Of a stretch of 64,000 nt of DNA, positions 1 through 10,219 are shown one piece after another (positions within the stretch are counted from its first letter, which is position 1; the number at the start of each line of letters is the position of its first letter). The position numbers were made by a program, and so were the translations under genes. Under the pieces are notes generated by a model that saw only the letters and a list, made by a program, of their open reading frames with translations, was not told the origin of the DNA and did not search any database. Origin of the DNA: Leptodactylus fallax (Eukaryota; Chordata; Amphibia; Anura; Leptodactylidae); the NCBI GenBank assembly GCA_947044405.1, contig CAMRHE010000068.1, positions 312,001-376,000 of the forward strand, written 5' to 3'.

Positions 1-99
1 GACCATTTTGAGATTTAAGGGGCTAGACAACCTCTTTAAGGGGTTGCTAACCTTTCAACAAACTTTGCATAAATCATTAGTACACACTGATATGAGCAA

Positions 100-600
100 C
101 TTTGTAATATATCTTATTAGAGAAAAATGCTTCTCTCTCCACTTATCGGAATCTTTTCCTGGTTCCTCCTAAACTGATATTCACTCTGAAATCTCAGCTG
201 AACCTATCTTACTAGAGCAAGACAGACTGCAGTTCACAGTGGTATCAGATTACAAAGAAGACTATAGTGAAGGGAGAAGTAAAAGAGACAGAGACTCCTG
301 GAGCAAAGTTTCTATCTCACCCCAAGAGCTTTATTCACATCAATACTGCTGAGTACTTCTCTATAATGTCTTATATGATGCTTCTGATGATTGAGGATGT
401 GAGAGAGTTATGGAGAAAATTATCCTCCACTTTCTGTTGCAGTGTATGGGAGACTCAGGGAGAACTGAAAATAAGAGATAGAGCCTGTAGAGAAAAACTG
501 CAGAAAAATGCAAAATGTAAGAAAATAATAGAACAATATAAACAATACCTGCTTGCTCTGTTTTAATGAAAAGGGACTGGAGAACCTGGCCTCCATATTG
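100..600. repeat. Dispersed repeat family RA, copy 1
   Basis: Blocks around 160-240 (TATTCACTCTGAAATCTC, then a GACAGACTGCAGTTCAC block) recur with small differences at 41080-41140. The block around 318-345 (GAGCTTTATTCACATCA) recurs at 41525-41545, and related sequence in the other orientation occupies 24300-24960. A short reading frame here is not supported as a gene. The family type is not recognised. Confidence 0.6.
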
Positions 601-650
601 ACCTATGAGAGAGAAAAGAGAAGTCTGAGCCAATGACAGATTGTAATGTG

Positions 651-1661
651 TGTAGGGAACTGCCATTTCTACTAGTATATAATGTATCTGGCTTCTTTGC
701 CCCTGCAGTTTGGCTTCAGAGACCCCAGGCATTTAGTGCAAGTTTTGTTTTGTAAATACAGTGAGTCAGACACATGTGAGGCAGAGCTGCTGGGGGGAGA
801 GATGTGAGCAGAGCTGCTGAGACAGACATGTTATGTCTGGGGGAGTCTAAGAGCCACTTGTTCCTCTTTACTTCACAGTATATAGTTAGGTATGTGTTAC
901 CCCCTATATACTCACAGGACCTAGCTAGTAACCGTAGTTAGGGATCCTATATATATATATAGTTCAGGGCAGTGATAGGTTAGGCTTCCGAAGGCCAACT
1001 AGCTAGTTAGAGGCCCGGTGGCACTAGTAGTTTAGCTGGCAGGTTAAGGACTCAGTGTTAGGGTAGTCAGGCCTGCATCTACTGCCGTCACCGTCGCCCT
1101 GTTTGCTGCCTGTGAAGAATCTCACCATCATCATCATCTCCTGATCGGCTGTCTGTCATCTCCTGGAAGAATCCGAGGATCCACAGTCATCCACAGGGGC
1201 CCCTGCATCTCTTCTGTTGCCTGGAGGTATTGTGCACTGGACTCTTGCTATATATCTATATATATACCCGGGTATATAACCTAAGACGGTTGAGGACTTG
1301 CTGGTTGTTGTAGTATTGCTGTGTTCTGAGTATATTGTATGTATGTATTATTACCCTGTTGATTCTTATAAAGCTACTGTTATAACCTTATGTGGTATCT
1401 GTATGTATTCTTCAGACTGTGAGATTAGTACAGTGATCCTTGTTAAGGCTACTAACTGTACTTCATGGGTAAGTCCCAGGAGGAGATCCTCCCTGTAATA
1501 CAGAGGCTCTATCCTGGGTGGAGGCACTGATATATTTCATATATGTTCCCACTCTTCCCTTCAGCGAAGGCTTCAGGTCCCATTATACACACAGGTCAGC
1601 GCCAGAGTCTGTTGCGGGAGGGATAATACTCATACCCCCCCCCCCCCCAAATAGGGCTACA
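651..1661 (+). repeat. 5' LTR of gypsy element
   Basis: Matches 7047-8053 throughout. Differences seen: one base in the TA run near 950, substitutions near 1315, 1336 and 1472, and 14 versus 11 C in the run near 1640. It carries several TATA-like stretches (near 680 and 1250-1276), a donor-like GGGTAAGT near 1467 and an acceptor-like CCCTTCAG near 1557. The transcription start cannot be fixed by eye. Confidence 0.95.
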
Positions 1662-1663
1662 TT

Positions 1664-1681
1664 TGGAGGCACTGCTGAGAT
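1664..1681 (+). promoter_or_regulatory. Primer binding site, probably tRNA-Thr
   Basis: Two bases after the LTR comes TGGAGGCACTGCTGAGAT. Read in reverse complement it ends in CCA and matches the 3' end of vertebrate tRNA-Thr as I remember it at about 16 of 18 bases. The tRNA identity is from memory. Position and TGG start are seen directly. Confidence 0.7.
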
Positions 1682-1829
1682 TTAGAAGTGGGAATAGTCA
1701 TTGATATGGAGAAGCGATATAGCTCAGAGGGGAACCTCCCACTAGCTACTACATGGGATTACCGACCGCCTGTTCCTCCCCTGGTTCAGGTAAAGGAAGA
1801 ACCCCGCTCAGCCAGTTACCCCCCCCAGT

Positions 1830-2903
1830 ATGGCCGTCGCTAGCAGTTCCTCTAGTGACAGTGCTATTAGCACTTTAGCCAGGCTGACTGAAATGTTAGC
1901 TCAGGGCCTGCAGGCCACTCACTACAAGAAACTAAAAGTATTCTCTGGTAATGTCCCAGTACCACAAGGGGAGGAAAACTTTGAGATATGGAAAGAACAT
2001 ACTCTCCAATGCCTGAAGGAATGGTCTTGCTCTGAAGAAGGCAAGCGGCAGCGTATCAGTGAAAGTTTGCGGTCTCCTGCTGCAGAATTGATCCGCTTGT
2101 ACAGAGACTCTCATGAAGGAGTGAGTGCATTGGACTATATACAAGTACTGTCTGATCACTTTGAGCCATACTATGACCTTGCCCAGATGGTTGCTGATTA
2201 CCGAATGGTTCGTCAAAAAGAAGGGGAAAATGTCTCTACTTTTATTAACCGTTTACAGCTACTTCTTTCACGTCTGGTGTACCACGCAGCTATATCTACT
2301 TCAGAGGTAGACGCTATGAGAACCAGTCAGTTGGTGAGAGGGTTACAACCTCATCATCCTCTTGCTCAAGTACTCAAGGTCTTACTATCTGATAGAGTCC
2401 TTCCATTTCCTGACTTAATGAAGTTAGTGAAGAAACAAGAAGCTGACATTAGTTTTAGTACCCCTAAGAAAGCGAAAAGCATCTCTAAAGAAGATGTTGT
2501 TCCTAATTCAAACAAGGACAAACCAGCGGAGCGGTCAGAACTTAGACAGTCCGCCACTCCACCCACTGCCACTCAATGGAGGAAGGATGCTAGAACCTGT
2601 TATAAATGTGGTCAGACGGGCCATAGTGCCAGACAGTGTACGGAGGACAGTGAGGGATTGAGACACAGTGCTGTCTTCTCTATTCAGAATCAAAGACACC
2701 GAAGGAAGGCGGGCCGAGTAAATACCAGAGGCGCTATCGCGGGCTCCAGGTCCGTTGTCAAAGTCACTGTCAATGGTCATGCCGCTCCTGCCCTGTTTGA
2801 TACAGGATCTCAAGTGACCCTGATTTATCGCTCGTTCTACCAAAAGTATCTGAGGGATATACCTCTTCAGTCTACGGGACAAATGAAATTGTGGGGGGCT
2901 TAA
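1830..2903 (+). CDS. gag: Gag with zinc knuckle and first half of protease
   Basis: 357 codons. Residues about 35-220 look like a Ty3/gypsy capsid of the PNMA type: a FSG motif then GEENFEIWKEH, a W, and SEEGKRQR...ESL followed by small residues and IR. A CCHC knuckle (CYKCGQTGHSARQC) starts near residue 257. Near residue 324 comes the aspartic protease active site LFDTGSQVTLI. The frame stops about 30 residues later, inside the protease, while the rest of that domain continues in the next frame up to pol. Gag would form capsids packaging element RNA, and the knuckle binds RNA. The ATG at 1830 follows a C-rich leader and is the first in frame with a sensible context. The stop is more likely a lesion than a natural end. 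Confidence 0.9.
   Translation: MAVASSSSSDSAISTLARLTEMLAQGLQATHYKKLKVFSGNVPVPQGEENFEIWKEHTLQCLKEWSCSEEGKRQRISESLRSPAAELIRLYRDSHEGVSALDYIQVLSDHFEPYYDLAQMVADYRMVRQKEGENVSTFINRLQLLLSRLVYHAAISTSEVDAMRTSQLVRGLQPHHPLAQVLKVLLSDRVLPFPDLMKLVKKQEADISFSTPKKAKSISKEDVVPNSNKDKPAERSELRQSATPPTATQWRKDARTCYKCGQTGHSARQCTEDSEGLRHSAVFSIQNQRHRRKAGRVNTRGAIAGSRSVVKVTVNGHAAPALFDTGSQVTLIYRSFYQKYLRDIPLQSTGQMKLWGA
2893..2898 (+). other. G6 run at the gag-pol frame break
   Basis: Gag-protease runs in frame 3 and stops at 2901. The pol frame (frame 1) is open only from 2887, so the two overlap by about 14 bases centred on a run of six G. Sequence after the run continues a protease-like reading in frame 1. One extra base in this run explains the break. 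A +1 slip on GGG would also be possible mechanically. Splitting the protease between frames argues for mutation or sequencing error. Confidence 0.7.
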
Positions 2904-2982
2904 TTCAGGATCATATCCTGTAGATGGCAGCCTACAAGTAGTTATAGCTGTCCCTGAATTAGAAGATCAGAGTGTCGCTCCC

Positions 2983-5900
2983 ATGAAGATTACGGCTCTT
3001 GTCTGTCCTGATACAGGGGATTCTTGTGCAGCTCCTGTGATACTTGGCACTAATTGTCCCGCAGTGCATTATGCTTTTCAGAAGTTTCTTGGAAGAGATT
3101 GGAACCCTGCAGCTCAGCCGGTGAATATATCTTCTGATCTTAGAGAACTCTGTGATGCCCTGTCTACTGGCTATCGACATGGAATGGTATATCATATCGG
3201 TGAGAGAACCGTGGAAGTTCCTGCCGGCGGGGAGAGAGTTCTGAGAGTAGCCTCCAGCATTGCTCCCGATTTGCTTGAAGGGGGGAGTTATGTCCTTATG
3301 GAAACCCCTGAAGAAATGATTAACCAGAATGGCTGGATGGTGATCCCAGAGAGAAAGGACTGGAGAAATAAAGTGGAGTTATCTACCTGTGTGACAGTGA
3401 GGAACTGTTCACCGCATCCGATTGTAATTGGACCATACCAGAATGTGGCCCACTGCTACCCTGTGCTTGGAGTAAATCCATACGCTGAAGTGTGCAGGAT
3501 TCAAATCCGAGATGCAATCCCTAATCTCAATCTTGACTTGAGTGATCCACATTTACCAGAGGCCTGGAATCAGCGACTGACACAGAAGTTGTCTGAATTA
3601 TCGGAAGTGTTCTCCATGGATGATATGGATGTAGGTTGTGCTAAAAGTGCTCAACACACTTTCCGATTGACCGATTCTACTCCCTTCCGGGAACGACCAC
3701 GGAGAGTTGCTCCAAAGGATGTTGATGAGTTAAGACAGACTCTACAGCAAATGAAAGGTCAGGGGATCATTGTGGACAGTAAGAGCCCCTATGCCTCACC
3801 TATTGTGGTGGTAAGAAAAAAATCTGGAGCAATTCGCCTATGTGTGGATTACAGAACTCTGAACCGGAGAACCTTACCTGATCAGTATACACTGCCGAGA
3901 ATTGAAGAAGCTCTGGAAGCTCTGAATGGAAACTGTTGGTTCACAGTGCTGGACCTAAGATCGGGATACTATCAAGTCCCAATGGCACCTGAGGATCAGG
4001 AAAAGACAGCCTTCATATGCCCCTTGGGTTTCTTTCAGTTCACTCGTATGCCGCAAGGTACAAAAGGTGCGCCAGCAACGTTCCAAAGGTTGATGGAAAG
4101 AGTGTTAGGTGATTTAGTGCCCCGGGAATGCCTTGTATATCTTGATGACATTATTGTGTTTGGAAAGACGCTGGAAGAACATGAAGAACGACTCATGAGA
4201 GTACTCCATCGCTTAAAAGAAGAGGGGCTGAAGTTGTCGGCTGACAAATGCAAATTTTGTAGATCTTCGGTCACTTATGTAGGTCATATTGTTTCTGCTG
4301 AAGGAGTTGCTACCGATCCTGGTAAGATTGAAGCTGTGGTGAATTGGCCCCGACCGCAAAATATTACGGAGTTGCAATCTTTCTTGGGGTTTTGTGGATT
4401 CTATCGACGATTTGTGGAAGGATATTCAAAAATTGCTCGAGCCCTCCTCGACCTGTTGAAGAGTGATGCAGGAGATCCGGGAAAGAAGAAAGGGTCTTCC
4501 AAAAGCCTTTTTGGCGATAGGTGGACTGCGGATTGTGAAGAAGCATTTAAGTTGTTGAAGAAGAAATTGACAGAAGCTCCCGTTCTGGCTTATGCTGATG
4601 CACAGAAGCCATATGTGCTACATGTAGATGCCAGCTTTGAAGGATTAGGTGGCGTGCTGCACCAAGAATACTCGGCCGGGTTACGGCCCATAGCTTTCAT
4701 AAGTCGAAGTCTTTCTCCCAGCGAGAAAAATTATCCAGTACATAAATTGGAGTTTTTGGCGCTCAAGTGGGCCATTGTTGATAAATTACATGACTATTTA
4801 TACGGAGCCACGTTTGAAGTAAGAACAGACAACAATCCACTGACATACGTTTTGTCAACCGCTAAACTCGATGCTACAGGACATCGCTGGTTGGCAGCTT
4901 TATCCAACTACCAATTCACACTCAAGTATAAATCGGGGCCTAAGAACATTGGGGCAGATGCTCTATCAAGACGGCCTGGATTACCTAGTCCGGAAGTAGT
5001 GGATGAATGGGAAGAAGTGCCAAGTCCTGGAGTAGGAGCTTTGTGTGCCATGGCTGCTGTAGTTGAAGACCGAGTAGCCTTTTCTGAAACTCGGCTTATT
5101 GACTCTATTGGGGGAGGTCCCGAAGCTGTACCAGACATGTTTGCCTACCCTGCCGCTTTAGGATCCTTTGAGAGTTGTTCTATATCTTCAAAGCGAATGA
5201 TCTGGAGTCAAAAGACTGATCCTTTAATTGGACCTCTTTATCAAGCAGTGAGTTCTCAAGACAGAGAAATGTTAAAGACATCCCTACCCTCTGAATGCAG
5301 TCAACTTCTACGAGATTGGGAGAAGTTTGAAATAGACAATGGCCTACTTTATCGTGTGGTGCTGTATCATGATCACCCTGGAAGGCGCCAACTAGTTATT
5401 CCAAGCTGCTTTCAGAAGATGATTTTCCGAAGTCTGCATGATTATCATGGTCATTTGGGACCTGAGAAGACTTATGGCCTAATACAAGACCGATTCTACT
5501 GGCCCAAAATGAGAGATACCGTGACTCGTCTGTGTAGGTGCTGTCGCAGATGTTTGCAGAGGAAGACTGTCCCGGTTCGAGCGGCCTTCATGGGACACTT
5601 GAAGAGTTCGGGCCCCATGGATCTTGTCTGCATAGACTTCCTTTGTATTGACAACGACTCCAGAGGATTTGGAAATGTATTGGTGGTGACTGATCACTTC
5701 ACACGATATGCTCAAGCCTTTCCGACTAAGGATCAAAAAGCAGTCACTGTTGCAAGAGTGCTTTGGGAAAAGTATTTTATCCATTATGGCTTACCACACC
5801 GGTTGCATTCTGATCAAGGCCGGGATTTTGAGAGTAACCTGATCAAAGAGTTACTTCAGTTGTTGAACATCCGCAAAAGTCGGACGACGCCTTACCATCC

Positions 5901-6927
5901 AGAGGGAGATGCCCTTCCTGAAAGATTTAACAGGACTTTACTTGATATGCTTGGTACCTTACGAATTGAGGATAAGCGATCCTGGAGTAGAAAAGTGGAG
6001 GCTATGGTGCATGCCTATAATAGTACAAGGCACGAGAGCACAGGATATTCACCATACTTTCTGATGTTTGGAAGAGAGCCTAGGCTACCTATTGACATCT
6101 TGTTGGGAGTCTCTACCGATGGTATCAGTCATCGAGATCATTACCGATACGTGGCACGTTTGAAAGAAACGCTTAAGAGTGCTTATCAGCTGGCTGAGGA
6201 AAATGCGGCCAAAGTGAATGAAGGAAATAAAAGGAGATTTGATCTTCGAGTAAGATACCGAGAATTGAACCCTGGGGACCATGTTCTGCTACGGAATTTG
6301 GGAGCATCTGCAAAACATAAGCTGGCTGATCGATGGCGGAGTGAACTCTTTACAGTGGTAGATCGGTTGCCTGGAATACCAGTCTACAAGATAAAAGGAC
6401 GGGACGGGAGGATCAGGACTTGGCATAGAAATCATTTGTTGCCTGTACCTCAGATTGATGGTATGGATATCTCCAATGATGGCTCGGCCTGCGATTCTCC
6501 ACAGTCCTTAGCCGATATTCCACCTGACCTTCCTGAAACTCCTGAGAGTGATTGGACTGTGGCTCCTGAAGTTCCTAGATCACCAGTATCTTCTCCTTCA
6601 GGGAGACCTATGAACCCTCAAACTCCAGAATTCGTACCTAGATCTGTGTCTACAGATGAGCAGGGATCTAGCTCTCCTACGCCACCAGCACCATCCCCTC
6701 CCATGGCAGACAACCCTAGTTTAGGGCCTGGACATGCTAGTTTACCTCAGAGAGAGGTACGGAGAGGAGAGAGAATTAGACACCCTCCACCTATGCTGAC
6801 ATATGATAGTTTGGGGGACCCCAGATTTACTACTCAGCCTCATTTATACCATGCTTGGGTGGGTGCAGTGTCCACTTTGGTCAATATGTTACCAATTTTC
6901 GCTCCTGCTGGCATGTATACCTATTAA
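2983..6927 (+). CDS. pol: Pol: protease end, RT, RNase H, integrase
   Basis: 1314 codons, uninterrupted. The ATG at 2983 is only the first in frame: the frame is open from 2887 and its start encodes the tail of the protease. Reverse transcriptase: LDLRSGYYQVPMA, then catalytic YLDD at residues 386-389. RNase H: VDASFEGLGG with D549, ending in RTDNNPLTYVL. Integrase: HHCC finger near residues 815-855 (HDYHGHLG ... CRCCRRC), then a catalytic triad D884, D944 and E980 with 35 residues between the last two. A GPY/F-like module ending WHRNHLLPV follows, then a Pro/Ser-rich tail of about 190 residues containing HPPPMLTYDSLGDP, typical of vertebrate gypsy elements. All catalytic residues inspected are present, so the enzyme part looks functional. 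It copies element RNA into DNA and inserts it. Confidence 0.95.
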   Translation: MKITALVCPDTGDSCAAPVILGTNCPAVHYAFQKFLGRDWNPAAQPVNISSDLRELCDALSTGYRHGMVYHIGERTVEVPAGGERVLRVASSIAPDLLEGGSYVLMETPEEMINQNGWMVIPERKDWRNKVELSTCVTVRNCSPHPIVIGPYQNVAHCYPVLGVNPYAEVCRIQIRDAIPNLNLDLSDPHLPEAWNQRLTQKLSELSEVFSMDDMDVGCAKSAQHTFRLTDSTPFRERPRRVAPKDVDELRQTLQQMKGQGIIVDSKSPYASPIVVVRKKSGAIRLCVDYRTLNRRTLPDQYTLPRIEEALEALNGNCWFTVLDLRSGYYQVPMAPEDQEKTAFICPLGFFQFTRMPQGTKGAPATFQRLMERVLGDLVPRECLVYLDDIIVFGKTLEEHEERLMRVLHRLKEEGLKLSADKCKFCRSSVTYVGHIVSAEGVATDPGKIEAVVNWPRPQNITELQSFLGFCGFYRRFVEGYSKIARALLDLLKSDAGDPGKKKGSSKSLFGDRWTADCEEAFKLLKKKLTEAPVLAYADAQKPYVLHVDASFEGLGGVLHQEYSAGLRPIAFISRSLSPSEKNYPVHKLEFLALKWAIVDKLHDYLYGATFEVRTDNNPLTYVLSTAKLDATGHRWLAALSNYQFTLKYKSGPKNIGADALSRRPGLPSPEVVDEWEEVPSPGVGALCAMAAVVEDRVAFSETRLIDSIGGGPEAVPDMFAYPAALGSFESCSISSKRMIWSQKTDPLIGPLYQAVSSQDREMLKTSLPSECSQLLRDWEKFEIDNGLLYRVVLYHDHPGRRQLVIPSCFQKMIFRSLHDYHGHLGPEKTYGLIQDRFYWPKMRDTVTRLCRCCRRCLQRKTVPVRAAFMGHLKSSGPMDLVCIDFLCIDNDSRGFGNVLVVTDHFTRYAQAFPTKDQKAVTVARVLWEKYFIHYGLPHRLHSDQGRDFESNLIKELLQLLNIRKSRTTPYHPEGDALPERFNRTLLDMLGTLRIEDKRSWSRKVEAMVHAYNSTRHESTGYSPYFLMFGREPRLPIDILLGVSTDGISHRDHYRYVARLKETLKSAYQLAEENAAKVNEGNKRRFDLRVRYRELNPGDHVLLRNLGASAKHKLADRWRSELFTVVDRLPGIPVYKIKGRDGRIRTWHRNHLLPVPQIDGMDISNDGSACDSPQSLADIPPDLPETPESDWTVAPEVPRSPVSSPSGRPMNPQTPEFVPRSVSTDEQGSSSPTPPAPSPPMADNPSLGPGHASLPQREVRRGERIRHPPPMLTYDSLGDPRFTTQPHLYHAWVGAVSTLVNMLPIFAPAGMYTY

Positions 6928-7034
6928 CCTGTTGTGACTCTGTAAATGCAAAAGCAACCATATTGATATTGTCATTGGTAATGTTGACTGTATACTATGA
7001 CTTTGTATGTCTTTGACGTGACGTAAAGATTTCA

Positions 7035-7046
7035 CCAGAGGGAGAG
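7035..7046 (+). promoter_or_regulatory. Polypurine tract
   Basis: AGAGGGAGAG directly abuts the TGTAGGG start of the 3' LTR, where plus-strand DNA priming occurs in LTR retrotransposons. Position is diagnostic, sequence is short. Confidence 0.8.
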
Positions 7047-8053
7047 TGTAGGGAACTGCCATTTCTACTAGTATATAATGTATCTGGCTTCTTTGCCCCT
7101 GCAGTTTGGCTTCAGAGACCCCAGGCATTTAGTGCAAGTTTTGTTTTGTAAATACAGTGAGTCAGACACATGTGAGGCAGAGCTGCTGGGGGGAGAGATG
7201 TGAGCAGAGCTGCTGAGACAGACATGTTATGTCTGGGGGAGTCTAAGAGCCACTTGTTCCTCTTTACTTCACAGTATATAGTTAGGTATGTGTTACCCCC
7301 TATATACTCACAGGACCTAGCTAGTAACCGTAGTTAGGGATCCATATATATATATAGTTCAGGGCAGTGATAGGTTAGGCTTCCGAAGGCCAACTAGCTA
7401 GTTAGAGGCCCGGTGGCACTAGTAGTTTAGCTGGCAGGTTAAGGACTCAGTGTTAGGGTAGTCAGGCCTGCATCTACTGCCGTCACCGTCGCCCTGTTTG
7501 CTGCCTGTGAAGAATCTCACCATCATCATCATCTCCTGATCGGCTGTCTGTCATCTCCTGGAAGAATCCGAGGATCCACAGTCATCCACAGGGGCCCCTG
7601 CATCTCTTCTGTTGCCTGGAGGTATTGTGCACTGGACTCTTGCTATATATCTATATATATACCCGGGTATATAACCTAAGACGGTTGAGGACTTGCTGGT
7701 TGTTGTAGTACTGCTGTGTTCTGAGTATATTTTATGTATGTATTATTACCCTGTTGATTCTTATAAAGCTACTGTTATAACCTTATGTGGTATCTGTATG
7801 TATTCTTCAGACTGTGAGATTAGTACAGTGATCCTTGTTAAGGCTACTAACTGTACTTCATGGGTAAGTCCCAGGAAGAGATCCTCCCTGTAATACAGAG
7901 GCTCTATCCTGGGTGGAGGCACTGATATATTTCATATATGTTCCCACTCTTCCCTTCAGCGAAGGCTTCAGGTCCCATTATACACACAGGTCAGCGCCAG
8001 AGTCTGTTGCGGGAGGGATAATACTCATACCCCCCCCCCCAAATAGGGCTACA
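7047..8053 (+). repeat. 3' LTR of gypsy element
   Basis: Near-identical partner of 651-1661, ending in an 11-C run and GGGCTACA, followed by the TGTG target duplication. Confidence 0.95.
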
Positions 8054-8057
8054 TGTG

Positions 8058-8410
8058 TAATGACTGGTCACTGACTGAAAGGCTTAAAGGGGTCCTCCAG
8101 CCTTATGTACAGAAACCCTAACCCTAAGAATATACAGTCTATACATTCATTACATTTACACTCTACTACATTTTACCTACACTGAAACATTGTAACAAAG
8201 TTCCAGGACTGGAGAGAGATTCATGCTCATAAAACCTGCAACATATATGCTAAGTGTGAATTCACCCTTAGGGGGTTTTTTAGCCTCTTGAACTTCTGAA
8301 GTATCTTTCAATAGACAAGAATGTTCCCATAATAAGCAGAAGTCTTGAAAACATCCGGAAATCAAACACAAATTATATTAGGAAGTTTTAGAAATTTTCA
8401 TTATTAGTCA
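8058..8410. other. ehf intron sequence, nothing recognised
   Basis: No exon, repeat array or coding remnant could be identified. One short minus-strand frame has no recognisable similarity. Confidence 0.5.
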
Positions 8411-9471
8411 TTAACCCCTTCCCGCTGTAGCATTTTTTATTTTTATTTTTTTATTTTACTTTTCTCCACCTTCCAAAAGCCACAACTTTTATATGTTTCC
8501 ATTCACAGAGCTGTATGAGGGCTTATTTTTTGTGGGACAGATTGTACTTTATAATGGTACCAACTAATATTCCATTTGGTGTACGGGGAAAAAATCAGAA
8601 TGGAGTAGATTTAGAAAAACAACTTCTTTTGCGCCATTTTCTTATGGGTTTTGTTTTTCCGTTGTACACTATACAGCCAAAAGGACAGTAGCCTATATTC
8701 TGTGGATCGGTAGGATTACGGCGATACCAAATTTATGTATATTATATTTTAACATCAAAATTTCAGAACTTTGAAAAATTAAAAAAAATTTTTGAGTTGC
8801 TATATGCTACACCCGGGACTTTTTTTTTACAATTCCGTTTATGGCACTGTATAAGGTGGCTTTTTTTTTTCCAGGGCAAGTTGTATTTTTATTTGTACAA
8901 TTTTGGGGCTTCTCTGACATTTTATCACTTTTTATTCAATTTTTTGGAAGAGGCGAAACACCAAAAAAAATAGTTTTGGCCATTTTGGATTTCTTTCCCC
9001 GCTACAGTACTGAAGAAATAATTTTATATGTTTACGATCTGGGAATTTTTGGATGCAGAGGGTAACTAATGTGTATGTCTATTTTTAGATGGGATCTACA
9101 GAAAGAGTAATATTATATATTTTATATTTTTTCATTTTTTTTACTTTTATTTTCAGACTGCCTAGGGGGTCTGATCACCAGTACAATATATTGCAATACT
9201 AATGCATTGCAGAATATTGAAAGATCCATTGACTATGGCCTATGGCAGCCTATATTAGAAGTATAGTCAAGATAGGCCTGGGGGCCTTCAGTGGGCTCCT
9301 GATGGAAATGGATCGCTGCCCCTGGATCTCACTCTATGGAATGGCGATCTGGAAAAACATGGCGGCGCTCATGATCAGATACCTTGTTCACATGTAACTG
9401 AGGCATCTCAAAGGTAATGTTTGCAATTAGAAAGATCTCTAATCAAGGGGATTTCTACTGGAAGGGGTTAA
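8411..9471. mobile_element. 1.06-kb non-autonomous element with TTAACCCCTTCC ends
   Basis: Begins TTAACCCCTTCC and ends GGAAGGGGTTAA, a perfect 12-bp terminal inverted repeat that includes TTAA. The interior is T-rich with no credible gene. Ends and TTAA target suit a piggyBac-like non-autonomous element. The shorter element at 42621-43084 has related ends and a similar T-rich interior. Confidence 0.75.
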
Positions 9472-10219
9472 TTCTTTTATTGATGCAAGGGCCCGTAATG
9501 ATAAGTTGATCACAGGTTGTACCACTATTGGAACCCCTAGTGATCAGCTGTAATCTGTTGGAGTACCTATCACAAGTGCTCAATTTTCCTGCAGCACCCC
9601 AACAGGGGAAGTGAAGTATTACAGTTCTCAATTAAATCAATAGGCTGCTGTGTAATCCATTATTTGTATTGGGTCCTCCAGAGTGAGACATCCTATTTGT
9701 AGCCACTGATTGCTCTAGATGATAGGTGAAGGTGGACCCAAACCAGACACCCCCTCTAAACTTTACTTAAAGAATGATGGACAACCCCTTATCAGTTACC
9801 CCCATATCAGATGGCCACGATATACATAGCACATAAGCCATATAGTGATAGAAATCTCATGTCATGGAGGATCTCTCAGACGTGAGCTGCTTGCTCTGGC
9901 ACCTTGCACGCCAGTATTTGTTATGTTACATACTGCCAAGGAGGAAGTTTTACAGGACAGCGTAGGAGCAATGCCAAGACACAAGACAGCGCTGAGTGGA
10001 TAAGGAAATGAAGACTATCCAGGCAATAATACAAGACATTGGCTCTTAGTTTGTTTAATTATATGATTATAGTGCTAGAAAATTAATTGCTCTATTGAAG
10101 AGATAGACATCCCAAAATTACAGGTAGAAGAACCAGGGAATTATTATTTTTTAGGCTGTGTCTTTCTCTATGATAAAGTGTCTTTATTTTATCAGTTAAT
10201 ATTAAAAAACAGTCTAAAA
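9472..10219. repeat. ehf intron with a dispersed repeat at 9590-9780
   Basis: The part around 9590-9780 (GCAGGGGAAGTGAAG-like block, then GGTCCTCCAGAG) resembles 25345-25510. The rest holds nothing I recognise. Confidence 0.45.

Larger units (their letters stand above)
651..8053 (+). mobile_element. Full-length Ty3/gypsy LTR retrotransposon
   Basis: Two LTRs of 1011 and 1007 bp begin TGTAGGGAAC and end GGGCTACA (TG...CA). They enclose a primer binding site, gag with a zinc knuckle, protease, reverse transcriptase, RNase H and integrase in the usual Ty3/gypsy order, and a polypurine tract. The 4-bp direct repeat TGTG at 647-650 and 8054-8057 fits a target-site duplication. The LTRs differ by only three substitutions plus length changes in a TA run and a C run, so insertion is recent. 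No envelope-like frame is seen. The element lies between ehf exon 3 and the off-window ehf exons, antisense to ehf. It looks almost complete apart from a frame break near 2893-2900. Confidence 0.95.

Noticed and set aside
785..850. p53/p63-like site AGACATGTTATGTCT in the LTR
   Set aside because: The half-sites do not both fit RRRCWWGYYY, so the match is too poor to report as a site.
1298..1498. 66-codon frame inside the 5' LTR, repeated in the 3' LTR at 7693
   Set aside because: Identical because the LTRs are identical. Sequence is regulatory DNA with no protein similarity.
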